Below are positions 1 through 22,030 of a stretch of DNA of 64,000 nucleotides, in pieces (the stretch's first letter is position 1; each line of letters starts with the position of its first letter). The notes under the pieces are model-generated. The model searched no databases and was not told the origin of the DNA. It saw only the letters and a list, made by a program, of their open reading frames with translations. The stretch is taken from positions 9,724,403 through 9,788,402 of the forward strand of contig NC_092250.1 of the NCBI RefSeq assembly GCF_036320965.1. Reading direction: 5' to 3'. Position numbers and translations under genes: made by a program. This stretch comes from Panulirus ornatus. Lineage: Eukaryota; Arthropoda; Malacostraca; Decapoda; Palinuridae.

Positions 1-2376
1 GAAAAGAGGAGTGAATGTTGGGGTGAAGAAGGTGGTGAGAGTAAGTGAGCTTGGGAAGGAGACCTGTGTGGGGAAGTACCAGGAGAGACTGTGTACAGAA
101 TGGAAAAAGGTGAGAACAATGGAAGTAAGGGGAGTGGGGGAGGAATGGGATGTATTTAGGGAATCAGTGATGGATTGCGCAAAAGATGCTTGTGGCATGA
201 GAAGAGTGGGAGGTGGGCTGTTTAGAAAGGGTAGTGAGTGGTGGGATGAAGAAGTAAGAGTATTAGTGAAAGAGAAGAGAGAGGCATTTGGACGATTTTT
301 GCAGGGAAAAAATGCAATTGAGTGGGAGAAGTATAAAAGAAAGAGACAGGAGGTCAAGAGAAAGGTGCAAGAGGTGAAAAAAAGGGCAAATGAGAGTTGG
401 GGTGAGAGACTATCAGTAAATTTTAGGGAGAATAAAAAGATGTTCTGGAAGGAGGTAAATAGGGTGCGTAAGACAAGGGAGCAAATGGGAACTTCAGTGA
501 AGGGCGTAAATGGGGAGGTGATAACAAGTAGCGGTGATGTGAGAAGGAGATGGAATGAGTATTTTGAAGGTTTGTTGAATGTGTCTGATGACAGAGTGGC
601 AGATATAGGGTGTTTTGGTCGAGGTGGTGTGCAAAGTGAGAGGGTTAGGGAAAATGATTTGGTAAACAGAGAAGAGGTAGTAAAAGCTTTGCGGAAGATG
701 AAAGCCGGCAAGGCAGCAGGTTTGGATGGTATTGCAGTGGAATTTATTAAGAAAGGGGGTGACTGTATTGTTGACTGGTTGGTAAGGTTATTTAATGTAT
801 GTATGACTCATGGTGAGGTGCCTGAGGATTGGCGGAATGCGTGCATAGTGCCATTGTACAAAGGCAAAGGGGATAAGAGTGAGTGCTCAAATTACAGAGG
901 TATAAGTTTGTTGAGTATTCCTGGTAAATTATATGGGAGGGTATTGATTGAGAGGGTGAAGGCATGTACAGAGCATCAGATTGGGGAAGAGCAGTGCGGT
1001 TTCAGAAGTGGTAGAGGATGTGTGGATCAGGTGTTTGCTTTGAAGAATGTATGTGAGAAATACTTAGAAAAGCAAATGGATTTGTATGTAGCATTTATGG
1101 ATCTGGAGAAGGCATATGATAGAGTTGATAGAGATGCTCTGTGGAAGGTATTAAGAATATATGGTGTGGGAGGCAAGTTGTTAGAAGCAGTGAAAAGTTT
1201 TTATCGAGGATGTAAGGCATGTGTACGTGTAGGAAGAGAGGAAAGTGATTGGTTCTCAGTGAATGTAGGTTTGCGGCAGGGGTGTGTGATGTCTCCATGG
1301 TTGTTTAATTTGTTTATGGATGGGGTTGTAAGGGAGGTAAATGCAAGAGTCCTGGAAAGAGGGGCAAGTATGAAGTCTGTTGGGGATGAGAGAGCTTGGG
1401 AAGTAAGTCAGTTGTTGTTCGCTGATGATACAGCGCTGGTGGCTGATTCATGTGAGAAACTGCAGAAGCTGGTGACTGAGTTTGGTAAAGTGTGTGGAAG
1501 AAGGAAGTTGAGAGTATATGTGAATAAGAGCAAGGTTATTAGGTACAGTAGGGTTGAGGGTCAAGTCAATTGGGAGGTGAGTTTGAATGGAGAAAAACTG
1601 GAGGAAGTGAAGTGTTTTAGATATCTGGGAGTGGATCTGTCAGCGGATGGAACCATGGAAGCGGAAGTGGATCATAGGGTGGGGGAGGGGGCGAAAATTT
1701 TGGGAGCCTTGAAAAATGTGTGGAAGTCGAGAACATTATCTCGGAAAGCAAAAATGGGTATGTTTGAGGGAATAGTGGTTCCAACAATGTTGTATGGTTG
1801 CGAGGCGTGGGCTATGGATAGAGATGTGCGCAGGAGGATGGATGTGCTGGAAATGAGATGTTTGAGGACAATGTGTGGTGTGAGGTGGTTTGATCGAGTA
1901 AGTAACGTAAGGGTGAGAGAGATGTGTGGAAATAAAAAGAGCGTGGTTGAGAGAGCAGAAGAGGGTGTTTTGAAATGGTTTGGGCACATGGAGAGAATGA
2001 GTGAGGAGAGATTGACCAAGAGGATATATGTGTCGGAGGTGGAGGGAACGAGGAGAAGAGGGAGACCAAATTGGAGGTGGAAAGATGGAGTGAAAAAGAT
2101 TTTGTGTGATCGGGGCCTGAACATGCAGGAGGGTGAAAGGAGGGCAAGAAATAGAGTGAATTGGAGTCATGTGGTATACAGGGGTTGACGTGCTGTCAGT
2201 GGATTGAAGCAAGGCATGTGAAGCGTCTGGGGTAAACCATGGAAAGCTGTGTAGGTATGTATATTTGCGTGTGTGGACGTGTGTATGTACATGTGTATGG
2301 GGGGGGGGGGTTGGGCCATTTCTTTCGTCTGTTTCCTTGCGCTACCTCGCAAACGCGGGAGACAGCGACAAAGTAT
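1..2376 (+). mobile_element. LINE-A copy 1, cut by the window start
   Basis: RTE-like non-LTR retrotransposon copy. It enters the window just after the endonuclease domain and runs through the linker, RT and C-terminal tail to the stop at 2188, then a short-form 3' UTR ending in the tail GCGGGAGACAGCGACAAAG and an A-run. It belongs to the subfamily with GKVCGRRK and RRRGRPNW, the same as the intact copy at 41-44 kb. The reading frame is open across the whole visible part, so whether the element is full length depends on sequence left of the window. Confidence 0.9.
2..2188 (+). CDS. LINE-A ORF, partial: reverse transcriptase and C-terminal region
   Basis: The frame is open from base 2 to the TGA at 2186-2188, with the 5' part outside the window. 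Visible regions in order: a basic, probably helical linker (about 2-600), RT fingers with [13 protein letters not shown] near 700, MDLEKAYD near 1100, [11 protein letters not shown] near 1270, the catalytic FADD box near 1423, and the C-terminal [12 protein letters not shown]...GRPNWRW region near 1980-2080. Both catalytic aspartates are present. This is one of the few long undamaged ORFs of the family here. The role is target-primed reverse transcription of the element's own RNA. It differs from the family at a few residues (for example GKVNVNK is changed to VYVNK). Activity cannot be judged without the endonuclease half. Confidence 0.85.
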   Translation, partial: KRGVNVGVKKVVRVSELGKETCVGKYQERLCTEWKKVRTMEVRGVGEEWDVFRESVMDCAKDACGMRRVGGGLFRKGSEWWDEEVRVLVKEKREAFGRFLQGKNAIEWEKYKRKRQEVKRKVQEVKKRANESWGERLSVNFRENKKMFWKEVNRVRKTREQMGTSVKGVNGEVITSSGDVRRRWNEYFEGLLNVSDDRVADIGCFGRGGVQSERVRENDLVNREEVVKALRKMKAGKAAGLDGIAVEFIKKGGDCIVDWLVRLFNVCMTHGEVPEDWRNACIVPLYKGKGDKSECSNYRGISLLSIPGKLYGRVLIERVKACTEHQIGEEQCGFRSGRGCVDQVFALKNVCEKYLEKQMDLYVAFMDLEKAYDRVDRDALWKVLRIYGVGGKLLEAVKSFYRGCKACVRVGREESDWFSVNVGLRQGCVMSPWLFNLFMDGVVREVNARVLERGASMKSVGDERAWEVSQLLFADDTALVADSCEKLQKLVTEFGKVCGRRKLRVYVNKSKVIRYSRVEGQVNWEVSLNGEKLEEVKCFRYLGVDLSADGTMEAEVDHRVGEGAKILGALKNVWKSRTLSRKAKMGMFEGIVVPTMLYGCEAWAMDRDVRRRMDVLEMRCLRTMCGVRWFDRVSNVRVREMCGNKKSVVERAEEGVLKWFGHMERMSEERLTKRIYVSEVEGTRRRGRPNWRWKDGVKKILCDRGLNMQEGERRARNRVNWSHVVYRG

Positions 2377-4762
<2,386 letters not shown>

Positions 4763-4835
<73 letters not shown>
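4763..4835. repeat. A-run and (AT)n microsatellite
   Basis: About 18 A then about 56 bp (AT)n. It separates the 3' tail of copy 2 from the 3' tail of the oppositely oriented copy 3, so two LINE tails face each other across it. Confidence 0.95.
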
Positions 4836-4840
<5 letters not shown>

Positions 4841-6526
4841 TTATTTATTTTAATTTGTTTTGTCTCCGTCGTTTGCGAGGTAGCGCAAGGAAACAGACGA
4901 AAGAAATGGCCCAACCCACCCCCATACACAATGTATATACATACACAACCACACACGCAAATATACATACCTATACATCTCAATGTACACATATATATAT
5001 ACACACACAGACACATACATATATACCCATGCACACAATTCACACTGTCTACCTTTATTGATTCACATCGCCACTTCGCCACACATGGAATACCATCCCC
5101 CTCCCCCCTCATATGTGCGAGGTAGCACTAGGAAAAGACAACAAAGGCCCCATTCGTTCACACTCAGTCTCTAGCTGTCATGCAATAATGCCCGAAACCA
5201 CAGCTCCCTTTCCACATCCAGGCCCCACACAACTTTCCATGGTTTACTCCAGACGCTTCACATGCCCTGATTCAATCCACTGACAGCCACGTCAACCCCG
5301 GTATACCACATCGATCCAATTCACTCTATTCCTTGCCCTCCTTTCACCCTCCTGCATGTTCAGGCCCCGATCACACAAAATCTTTTTCACTCCATCTTTC
5401 CACCTCCAATTTGGTCTCCCACTTCTCCTCGTTCCCTCCACCTCCGACACATATAACCACTTGGTCAATCTTTCCTCACTCATTCTCTCCATGTGCCTAA
5501 ACCATTTCAAAACACTCTCTTCTGCTCTCTCAACCACGCTCTTTTTATTTCCACACATCTCTCTTACCCTTACATTACTTACTCGATCAAACCACCTCAC
5601 ACCACACATTGTCCTCAAACATCTCATTTCCAGCACATCCACCCTCCTGCGCACAACTCTATCCATAGCCCACGCCTCGCAACCATACAACATTGTTGGA
5701 ACCACTATCCCTTCAAACATACCCATTTTAGCTTTCCGAGATAATGTTCTCGACTTCCACACATTCTTCAAGGCTCCCAGGATTTTCGCCCCCTCCCCCA
5801 CTCTATGATTCACTTCCGCTTCCATGGTTCCATCCGCTGCCAGATGCACTCCCAGATATCTAAAACACTTTACTTCCTCCAGTTTTTCTCCATTCAAACT
5901 TACCTCCCAACTGACTTGACCCTCAACCCTACTGTACCTAATAACCTTGCTCTTATTCACATTTACTCTTAACTTTCTTCTTTCACAAACTTTACCAAAC
6001 TCAGTCACCAGCTTCTGCAGTTTCTCACATGAATCAGCCACCAGCGCTGTATCATCAGCGAACAACAACTGACTCACTTCCCAAGCTCTCTCATCCACAA
6101 CAGACCTCATGCTTGCCCCTCCTTCCAAAACTCTTGCATTCACCTCCCTAACAACCCCATCCATAAACAAATTAAACAACCATGGAGACATCACACACCC
6201 CTGCCGCAGACCTACATTCACTGAGAACCAATCACTTTCCTCTCTTGCTACACGTACACATGCGTTACATCCTCGATAAAAACTTTTCACTGCTTCTAAC
6301 AACTTTCCTCCCACACCATATATTCTTAATACCTTCCACAGAGCATCTCTATCAACTCTATCATATGCCTTCTCCAGATCCATAAATGCTACATACAAAT
6401 CCATTTGCTTTTCTAAGTATTTCTCATATACATTCTTCAAAGCAAACACCTGATCCACACATCCTCTACCACTTCTGAAACCACACTGCTCTTCCCCAAT
6501 CTGATGCTCTGTACATTCCTACACCC

Positions 6527-6773
<247 letters not shown>

Positions 6774-6837
<64 letters not shown>
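6774..6837. repeat. (AT)n microsatellite
   Basis: About 62 bp of AT dinucleotides between the second duplicated LINE-A end and the ND repeat that starts at 6838. Confidence 0.95.
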
Positions 6838-6841
<4 letters not shown>

Positions 6842-6943
6842 CCCTGGGGATAGGGGATTAAGAATACTTCCCACGTATTCCCTGCGTGTCGTAGAAGGCG
6901 ACTAAAAGGGGAGGGAGCGGGGGGCTGGAAATCCTCCCCTCTC

Positions 6944-6984
<41 letters not shown>

Positions 6985-7100
6985 CCAAAAGAAGGAACAG
7001 AGAATTGGGCCAGGTGAGGGTATTCCCTCAAAGGCCCAGTCCTCTGTTCTTAATGCTACCTCGCTAATGCGGGAAATGGCGAATAGTTTAAAAGAAAGAA

Positions 7101-7104
<4 letters not shown>
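6838..7104 (+). mobile_element. ND repeat 1 (short LINE-A-derived, non-autonomous)
   Basis: Begins ATCCCTGGGGATAGGGG, then a block with ACTTCCCACGTATTCCCTGC, a T-run expanded to about 40 bases (6945-6984), then CCAGTCCTCTGTTCTTAATG and the tail CTACCTCGCTAATGCGGGAA, ending GAAAGAAG and then (AT)n. The head matches the 5' leader of the full LINE-A at 40974, and the tail resembles the LINE-A 3' end. There is no coding capacity. Inference: an internally deleted derivative mobilised by LINE-A. Confidence 0.8.

Positions 7105-7142
<38 letters not shown>
7105..7142. repeat. (AT)n microsatellite between inverted ND repeats
   Basis: About 38 bp of AT. It is the centre of an imperfect palindrome formed by ND repeat 1 (+) and ND repeat 2 (-). 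Confidence 0.95.
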
Positions 7143-7144
<2 letters not shown>

Positions 7145-7378
7145 TTTTTTCTTTTCTTTCAAACTATTCGCCATTTCACTCATTAGCAAGGTAGCGTTAA
7201 GAACAGTGGACTGGGCCTCTGAGGGAATATCGTTACCTGGCCCCCTCCTCTGTTCCTTCTTTTGGAAAATTAAAAAAAAAAAACAAGAGGGAAGGATTTC
7301 CAGACCCCCGCTCCCTCCCCTTTTAGTCGCCTTCTACGATACGCAGGAAATATGTGGGAAGTATTCTTTCTCCCCTAT
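7143..7378 (-). mobile_element. ND repeat 2
   Basis: Reverse-oriented copy of the ND repeat: tail (AAACTATTCGCCATTTCACT) at the left, head block (GGAAGTATTCTTTCTCCCCT) at the right. With ND repeat 1 it forms a 540 bp inverted pair. Confidence 0.8.
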
Positions 7379-9514
<2,136 letters not shown>

Positions 9515-9540
9515 AAAAAAAGAAAAAAAAAAATATATAG

Positions 9541-9700
9541 ACAAATACTTATATACACATATACATATTCATACATACTGCCTTCATCCATTCTTGCTGC
9601 CACCCCACCACACATGAAATGGCACCCCTTCTCCCACCCGTGCGCGCGAAGTAGCGCTAGGAAAAGGCAACAAAGGCTAAGAGGTAAGGCAACAACATTG
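9541..9700 (-). mobile_element. LINE-A 3' UTR fragment (variant long form), minus strand
   Basis: Reverse-oriented 3' UTR remnant: TGCCTTCATCCATTCTTGCT, a CGCCACCCC-like block, then GTAGCGCTAGGAAAAGGCAA. The same variant is seen at 7440-7530 and 52050-52130. No coding sequence is attached. It lies tail-to-tail with copy 5. Confidence 0.7.
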
Positions 9701-9747
9701 TAAAAATCTATCTCCGTAACACATGAATAGTATACAGAAATTGTAGT

Positions 9748-9757
9748 CACACACACA

Positions 9758-9803
<46 letters not shown>
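9748..9803. repeat. (CA)n microsatellite
   Basis: About 55 bp of CA dinucleotides with one AA interruption, followed by CGCGTGAGCGCGCGCACGAG, a short alternating purine-pyrimidine stretch. Confidence 0.95.
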
Positions 9804-9808
<5 letters not shown>

Positions 9809-10229
9809 ACGCGTGAGCGCGCGCACGAGTCGAATATATCGAAATTATACTTTTTGAAAACACTTACCACTTCTTAATGCACTCATCATCTATTCGCCTC
9901 ACATGCTACTCAGTCATAAGAATTCGCATTTCTTGTCACAGGCGGCTGCAGGCACGTCGCCTGGCTCCAAGGCTCCAACACTTTTGATGGAACTGAATTT
10001 CTGAAGCACTGGAGCCCACAGACCCAGCCCGGCAGGTGGCTGGAAGAAATCTAAATTCTTGAAAGGAACGTAAAAATACCACAGGAATTTAGAAACTGAA
10101 GCCAAGAACTTCGAAATGGAAGTTCAACTTGAACGATAAATCTAAGTCACATTGTGTGTTCGGGAAGACAGACTACAGTATAAGTGAAAGATAACTTCTT
10201 TTTTCGTAAATTTAGAATACATAATGTTT
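9804..10229. other. Apparently single-copy sequence, nothing recognised
   Basis: No similarity to other parts of the window and no convincing exon. A 63-codon minus-strand ORF (9914-10105) has no recognisable domain. The plus strand reads TTTCTTGTCACAG before GCGGCTGCAGG at about 9943, which looks like a splice acceptor, but the following frame closes after about 20 codons. Confidence 0.5.
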
Positions 10230-10480
10230 TCGTGTTTTGTCAATTCTATCATAATAGTATGTTTAATGATGGGATGGACTTTAAAGTTGCCTGGGGACGA
10301 GCTAAAGTTCCTAGTATTGGCAATTAAGACAGACTGAATGACGCTGCCTGTGGCATAATCAGCAGAAGGTCCATAGGTTGATCATTTTCATGACAGTGTT
10401 TAGCGATCGCATTTCTTGTGGTCATCCCTGCGTACTGCGTGACGACTTTTTGCTTGGTGGTCAGGAACGCTATGCGCTCG
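10230..10480 (-). repeat. R1 repeat copy a (possible old Penelope-type C-terminal remnant)
   Basis: About 200 bases are shared, in opposite orientation, with 39704-39935 (for example TTTAGCGATCGCA, GTGGTCATCCCTGCGT, TTTAAAGT-CCTGGG). Read on the minus strand it gives RNAIAKHCHENDQPMDL, which resembles the part after the GIY-YIG core in Penelope-like elements (compare SNALFNHVKNYDHCIDW at 12.2 kb). The frame is broken outside this piece. That it is an old coding remnant is an inference; that it is a two-copy repeat is seen directly. Confidence 0.55.
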
Positions 10481-10904
10481 GTTATGATCGCCCCTAATAC
10501 GGAAATGACAATTCCATTACAAGTAGCAGATACTCTTTGTCTCACATCCATGAGCAACGGGGTCCAGACCGGTCAAATCCCATCAGGCTCACATTTCCAG
10601 GAGCTAACAAAAGGTCCTGGGTTCGGGTCCTGGCTGTTAGAGGATATTGTGTTTTATGAAAGTACACGTTCATATGAGCAACGTTCAGCTTTTGTACAGT
10701 AAAGTTCTGTAAAATGCTAGCTGTTGGTAATGTGAGTGTGATGGGATTTGACCCCGTTCCTACTGAATCTGAAACGAAATGTATCCGATTACTTGTAATC
10801 GCATAGTCATTTCCTCATTAGCGGCGTTAATAGTCGAACGGTTAGAGTTCCTGAATACCGTGCAAAAGATTCTGGCTTCGACTTCTGGCTGTTGGAGAGT
10901 ATTA
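10481..10904 (+). mobile_element. Diverged tRNA-derived SINE pieces
   Basis: Two old pieces related to the SINE at 50.3-51.0 kb. Around 10527-10580 the block CTTTGTCTCAC..ATGAGCAACGGGGTC matches the SINE body, and GGGTTCGGGTCCTGGCTGTTAG at about 10619 resembles its B box and downstream sequence. A second piece has an A-box-like TAGTCGAACGGTTAGAG at about 10830 and a B-box-like GGCTTCGACTTCTGGCTGTT at about 10873. Both are too diverged to be transcribed with confidence. Confidence 0.5.
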
Positions 10905-11946
10905 TTGGTGAATAAAAGGGACGGGAGCGGGGGACTAGAACCCCTTCCCTCCTTCCATTTCAACTTTCTAAAAGGGGAAACAAAAGAAAGAGTCACGCAG
11001 GGAGTGCTCATCCTCTACGAAGGCTCAGATTGGGGTGTCTAAATGTGTGTGGATGTATCCAAGATGAGAAAAAAGGAGAGATAGGTCGTATGTTTGAGGA
11101 AATGAACATGGATGATTTGGCTCTGAGTGAAACAAAGCTGCAAGAGTGGTTTGGGTATGTTTTGGGAGTAAAGCCAGGGGTTGGTGGGAGGACAAGAGTA
11201 AGGGAAGGAGTAGCACTCCTCCTGAAACAGTAGTGGTGGGAGTGTGTGACAGAGTGTAAGAAAGCAAACTCTACATTAATACGGGTAAAACGGAAACTGG
11301 ATGGAGAGAGATTGATTATTGGTGCATATGCACCTGGGCATGAGAAGAAAGATCATGAGAGGCAAGTGTTTTGGGAGCACTTGAGTGAGTGTGTTAATAG
11401 TTTTGATACACTAAATCGGTTTATAATGATGGGTGATTTGAATACAAAGGTGAGCAATGTGGCAGATGAGGGAATAATTGGTGTACATGGGGTGTTCAGT
11501 GTTGTAAATGGGAATGGTGAAGAACTTGTAGATTTGTGTGCTGAAAGAGGACTGGTGATTGGGAATACCTGGTTTAAAAAGAGAGATATACATAAGTATA
11601 CGTATGTAAGCAGGAGAAATGGTCAGAGAGAGTTATTGGATTACGTGTTAATTGATAGGCACGCGAAAGAGAGACTTTTGGATGTTAATATGCTGAGAGG
11701 TGCAACTGAAGTGATGTCTGATAACTGTCTTGTGGAGGCGAAGGTGAAGATTTATAGGGGTTTTCAGAAAAGAAAGGAGAATATTGGGGTAAAGATAGTA
11801 ATGAGAGTGAGTAGGCTTTTGAAGGAGACTTGTATGACGAAGTACCAGGAGAGACTGAGTGCAGAATGGAAAAAGGTAAGAGCGAGGGACCCGGGGGGGG
11901 ATGTATTTAAGAAAGCAGTGATGGCTTGCGCAAAACATGCTTGGGA
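10905..11946 (+). mobile_element. LINE-A copy 7: 5' leader and endonuclease half, old
   Basis: The leader begins with the GGGACGGGAGCGGGGGAC block, and the ORF region (11030-11946) encodes the APE endonuclease and the start of the linker. Motifs seen: LNVCG (Asn), LSETK (Glu), [11 protein letters not shown] (Tyr), MGDLNTK (Asp/Asn). The final SDH motif is SDN here, so the catalytic His is lost. A four-residue deletion removes KGKG after SETKL, and a GAG to TAG stop sits at 11231. The copy ends abruptly at about 11946 where a Penelope fragment starts, mid-linker. Confidence 0.85.
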
Positions 11947-13290
<1,344 letters not shown>

Positions 13291-13298
13291 AAGAAAAA

Positions 13299-13384
<86 letters not shown>
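13291..13384. repeat. A-run, (AT)n and T-run
   Basis: The A-run of ND repeat 3, about 62 bp (AT)n, then 14 T which are the complement of the A-tail of LINE-A copy 8. Two element tails meet in the array. Confidence 0.9.

Positions 13385-17767
<4,383 letters not shown>

Positions 17768-17820
<53 letters not shown>
17768..17820. repeat. (AT)n microsatellite
   Basis: About 53 bp AT directly between the 3' tail of copy 9 and the 5' end of copy 10 (head-to-tail pair). Confidence 0.95.
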
Positions 17821-17824
<4 letters not shown>

Positions 17825-19928
17825 GGTGTCTAAATGTGTGTGGATGTAACCAAGATGAGAATAAGTAGAGATAGGTAGTATGTTTGAGGAAAGGAACCTG
17901 GGTGTTTTGGCTCTTAGTAAAACGAAGCTCCAGGGTAAAGGGGAAGAGTGGTTTGGAAATGTCTTGGGAGTAAAGTCAGGGGTTAGTGAGAGGACAAGAG
18001 CAAGGGAAGGAGTAGCACTACTCCTGAAACAGGAGTGGTGGGAGTATGTGATAGAGTGTAAGAAAGTAAACTCAAGATATATATGGGTAAAAGTAAAAGT
18101 TGTTAGATAGAGATGGGTGATTATTGGTGCATATGCACATGGGCATGAGAAGAAATATCATGAGAGGCAAGTGTTTTGGGAGCAGCTGAATGAGTGTGTT
18201 AGTGGTTTTGATGCACAAGACCGGGTCATAGTTATGGATGATTTGAATGCAAAGGTGAGTAATGTGTCAGTTGAGGGAGTAATTGGTATACATGGGGTGT
18301 TCAGTGTTGTAAATGGAAATGGTGAAGCTTTTAGATTTATGTGCTGAAAAAGGACTGGTGATTGGGAATACCTGGTTTAAAAAGCGAGATATACATATGT
18401 ATAAGAATGTAAGTGGGAGAGATGGCCAGAGAGCATTATTGGATTACGTGTTAATTGATAGGCACGCGAAAGAGAGACTTTTGGATGTCAATGTGCTGAG
18501 AGGTGCAACTGGAGGGATGTCTGATCATTATCTTGTGGAGGCGAAGGTGAAGATTTGTAGAGGATTTCAGAAAAGAAGAGAAAATTTTGTGGTGAAGAGA
18601 GTGGTGAGAGTAAGTGAGCTTGGTAAGGAGACTTGTGTGAGGAAGTACCAGGAGAGACTGGGTACTGAATGGAAAAGGTGAGAACAAAGGAGGTTAGGGG
18701 AGTGGGTGAGGACTGTGATGTATTTAGAGAAGCAGTGATGGCTTGCGCAAAAGATGCTAGTGGCATGAGAATCGTGGGAGGTGGGCAGATTGGAAAGGGT
18801 AATAAGGGGTGGGATGAAGAAGTAAGATTATTAATGCAAGAGAAGAGAGAGGCATTTGGACGATTTGTGCAGGGAAATAATGCAAATGAGTGGGAGGTGT
18901 ATAAAAGAAAGAGGCAGGAGGTCAAGAGAAAGATGCAAGAGGTGAAAAAGAGGACGAATGAGAGTTGGGGTGAGAGAGTATCATTAAATTTTAGGGAGAA
19001 TTAAAAGATGTTTTGGAAAGAGGTAAATAAAGTGCGTAAGACAAGGTAACAAATGGGAACTTCAGTGAAGGGGGCTAATGGAGAGGTGATAACAAGTAGT
19101 GGTGATGTGAGGAGATGGAGTGAGTATTTTGAAAGTTTTTTGAATGTGTTTCATGATAGAGTGGCAGATACAGGGTGTTTGAGGACAATATGTGGTGTGA
19201 GGTGGTTTGATCGAGTAAGTAATGTATGGGTGAGAGAGGTGTGTGAAAATAAATAGAGTGTGGTTTAGAGGTGTTTTGAAATGGTTTGGTCACATGGAGA
19301 GAATGAGTGAGGAAAGATTGACCAAGCGGATATATGTGTCAGAGGTGGAGGGAACGAGGAGAAGTGGGAGACCAAATTCTAAGTGGAGAGATGGAGTGAA
19401 AAAGATTTTGAGTGATCGGCGCCTGAACATGCAGGAGTGTGAGAGGCGTGCAAGGAATAGAGTGAATTGGAACGATTTGGTGTACCGGGGTCGACGTGTT
19501 GTCAGTGGATTGAATCAGGGCATGTGAAGCGTCTGGGGTAAACCATGGAGAGTTCTGTGGGGTCTGGATGTGGAAAGGGAGGTATGTTTTCGGTGTATTA
19601 TTACATGACAGCTAGAGACTGAGTGTGAACGAATGAGGACTTTGTTGTCCTTTCCAAGCGCTCCCTCGCACACATGAGAGGGGAGGGTATTATTCCATGT
19701 GTGGCAGGGTGGCGATTGGAAGGAATAAAGTCAGACAGTATGAATTATGTACATGGGTATATATGTATATGTCTGTGTGTGTATATATATGTATACATTG
19801 AGATGTATACGTATGTATATTTGCGTGTGTTGACGTGTCTGTACATACATGTGTATATGGGTGGGTTAGGCAACTCTTTCGTCTGTTTCCTTGAGCTACC
19901 TCGCTAATGCAGGAGACAGCGACAAAGC
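17821..19928 (+). mobile_element. LINE-A copy 10, RT core deleted
   Basis: It starts at the endonuclease beginning (GTCTAAATGTGTGTGGATG) and keeps the endonuclease with several stops and frameshifts (near 18109, 18330, 18680). SDHYLVEAKVKI is intact. At about 19172 the text goes from DRVADTGC straight to [16 protein letters not shown]. The whole RT core, about 1.25 kb with GLRQGC and FADD, is gone, at a point where both partners carry GTGTTT or ATGTTT. The C-terminal tail and long-form 3' UTR follow. It resembles a non-autonomous form that keeps both ends, but the frame is broken. Confidence 0.88.
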
Positions 19929-20088
<160 letters not shown>

Positions 20089-22030
20089 GAATACATGGTT
20101 TAAAAAGAGAGATATACATAAATATACGTATGTAAGTAGGACAGATGGCCAGAGAGCGTTATTGGATCACGTGTTAACTGATAGGCGCGCGAAAGAGTGA
20201 CTTTTTGATGATAATGTGCTGAGAGGTGCAACTGGAGGTGAAGATTTGTAAAGGTTTTCAGAAAAGAAGAGAGAATGTTGGGGTGAAGAGAGTTGTTAGA
20301 GTAAGTGAGCTTGGGAAGGAGACTTTTGTTAGAAAGTACCTGGAGAGACTCAGTACACAATGGAAGAAGGTGAGAACAAAGGACATAAGGGTAGTGGGGG
20401 AGGAATGGGATGAATTTAGGGAAGCAGTGATGGCTTGCGCAAAAAATGCTTTTTCACGAGAAGTGTGGGAGGTGGGCAGATTAGAAAGGGTAGTGAGTGG
20501 TGGGATGAAGAAGTAAGATGAAAGAGAAGAGAGAGAGGCATTTGGACGATTTTTGCAGGGAAGTAATGCAAATGACTGGAAAATCTATATAAGAAAGAGG
20601 CAGGAGGTCAAGAGAAAGGTGCAAGAGGTGGGAAAGAGGGTAAATGGGAGTTGGAGTGAGAGTGCATCATTAGATTTTGGGGAAAAGAAAAAGATGTTTC
20701 GGAAGGAGACAAATAAAATGCGCAAGACGGGAACAACTGGAAACTTCAGTGAAGGGGGCTAATGGGGAGGTGATAACAAGTCGTGCTGATGTGAGATGGA
20801 GATGGAGTGAGTATTTTGAATGTTTGTTGAATGTGTTTGTTGATAGAGTGGCAGATATCGGATGTTTTGGTCGAGGTGGTGTGGAAAGTGAGAGGGTTAG
20901 GGAGAATGATTTGGTAAACAGAGAGGAGGTAGTAAAAGCTTTGCGGAAGATGAAAGCCGGCAAGGCAGAGGGTTTGGATGGTATTGCAGTGTAATTTTTC
21001 AGAAAAGGGATGACCGTATTGTTGCCTGGTTGGTACGGTAATTTAATGTATGTATGACTCATTGAGAGGTGTCTGAGGATTGGCGGAATGCGTGCATAGT
21101 GCATTATGCAAAGGCAAAGGTGATAAAAGTGAGTGCTCAAATTACTGAGTATTCCTGGGAAATTATATGGAATGGTATTGATTGAGAGGGTGAAGGCATG
21201 TACAGAGCATCAGATTGTGGAAGAGCAGTGTGGTTTCAGAAGTGGTAGAGGATGTGTGGATCAGGTGTTTGCTTTGAAGAATGTATGTGAGAAATACTTA
21301 GAAAAGGGAATGGATTAGTATGTAGCATCAATGTATCAGGAGAAGGCATATGGCAGAATTGATAGAGATGCTCTTTGGAAGGTATTAAGGATATATGGTG
21401 TGGGGGCAAGTTGTTAGAAGCAGTGAAAAGTTTTTATCGAGGATGTAAGGCATGTGTACGTGTAGGAAGAGAGTAAAGTGATTGGTTCTCAGTGAATGTT
21501 GGTTTGCGGCAGGGGTGTGCGATATCTCCATGGTTGTTTGATTTGTTTATGGATGGGGTTTTCAGGGAGGTGAATGCATGAATTTTGGAATGAGGGGCAA
21601 GGATACAGTCTGTTGTGGATGATAGAGTTGTTCGCTGATGATACATCGCTGGTGGCTGATTCGTGTGAGAAACTGCAGAAGCTGATGACTGAGTTTGGTA
21701 AAGTGTGTGAAAGAAGAAAGTTGAGAGTAAATGTGAATAAGAGCAAGGTTATCAGGTACAGTAGGGTTGAGGAACAAGTCAAATGAGAGGTAAGTTTGAA
21801 TGGAGAAAAACTGGACTAAGTGAAGAATTTTAGATATATGGGAGTGGATCTGGCAGCGGATGCAACCATGGAAGCGGAAGTGAATCATAGGGTGGGGGAA
21901 GGGGCGAAAGTTCTGGGAGCGTTGAAGAATGTTTGGAAGTCAACAACATTATATCGGAAAACAAAAATGGGTATGTTTGAAGGAATAGTGGTTCCAACAA
22001 TTTTATATGTTTGCGAGGCGTGGGCTGTAG
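20089..22030 (+). mobile_element. LINE-A copy 11, truncated at both ends
   Basis: It starts in the endonuclease ([17 protein letters not shown]) next to (AT)n. It has many small lesions: part of the SDH region is deleted near 20235, and there are stops near 20998, 21318 and 21786. RT boxes are partly readable, including LFADDTSLVADS. Unusually it also lacks its 3' end: it stops at about 22030 after CEAWA and flips into the opposite orientation (copy 12). No 3' UTR. Confidence 0.85.

Noticed and set aside
9914..10105. 63-codon minus-strand ORF with FFQPPAGLGLWAPVLQKF
   Set aside because: No domain, no splice support, no second copy; not enough to call a gene.
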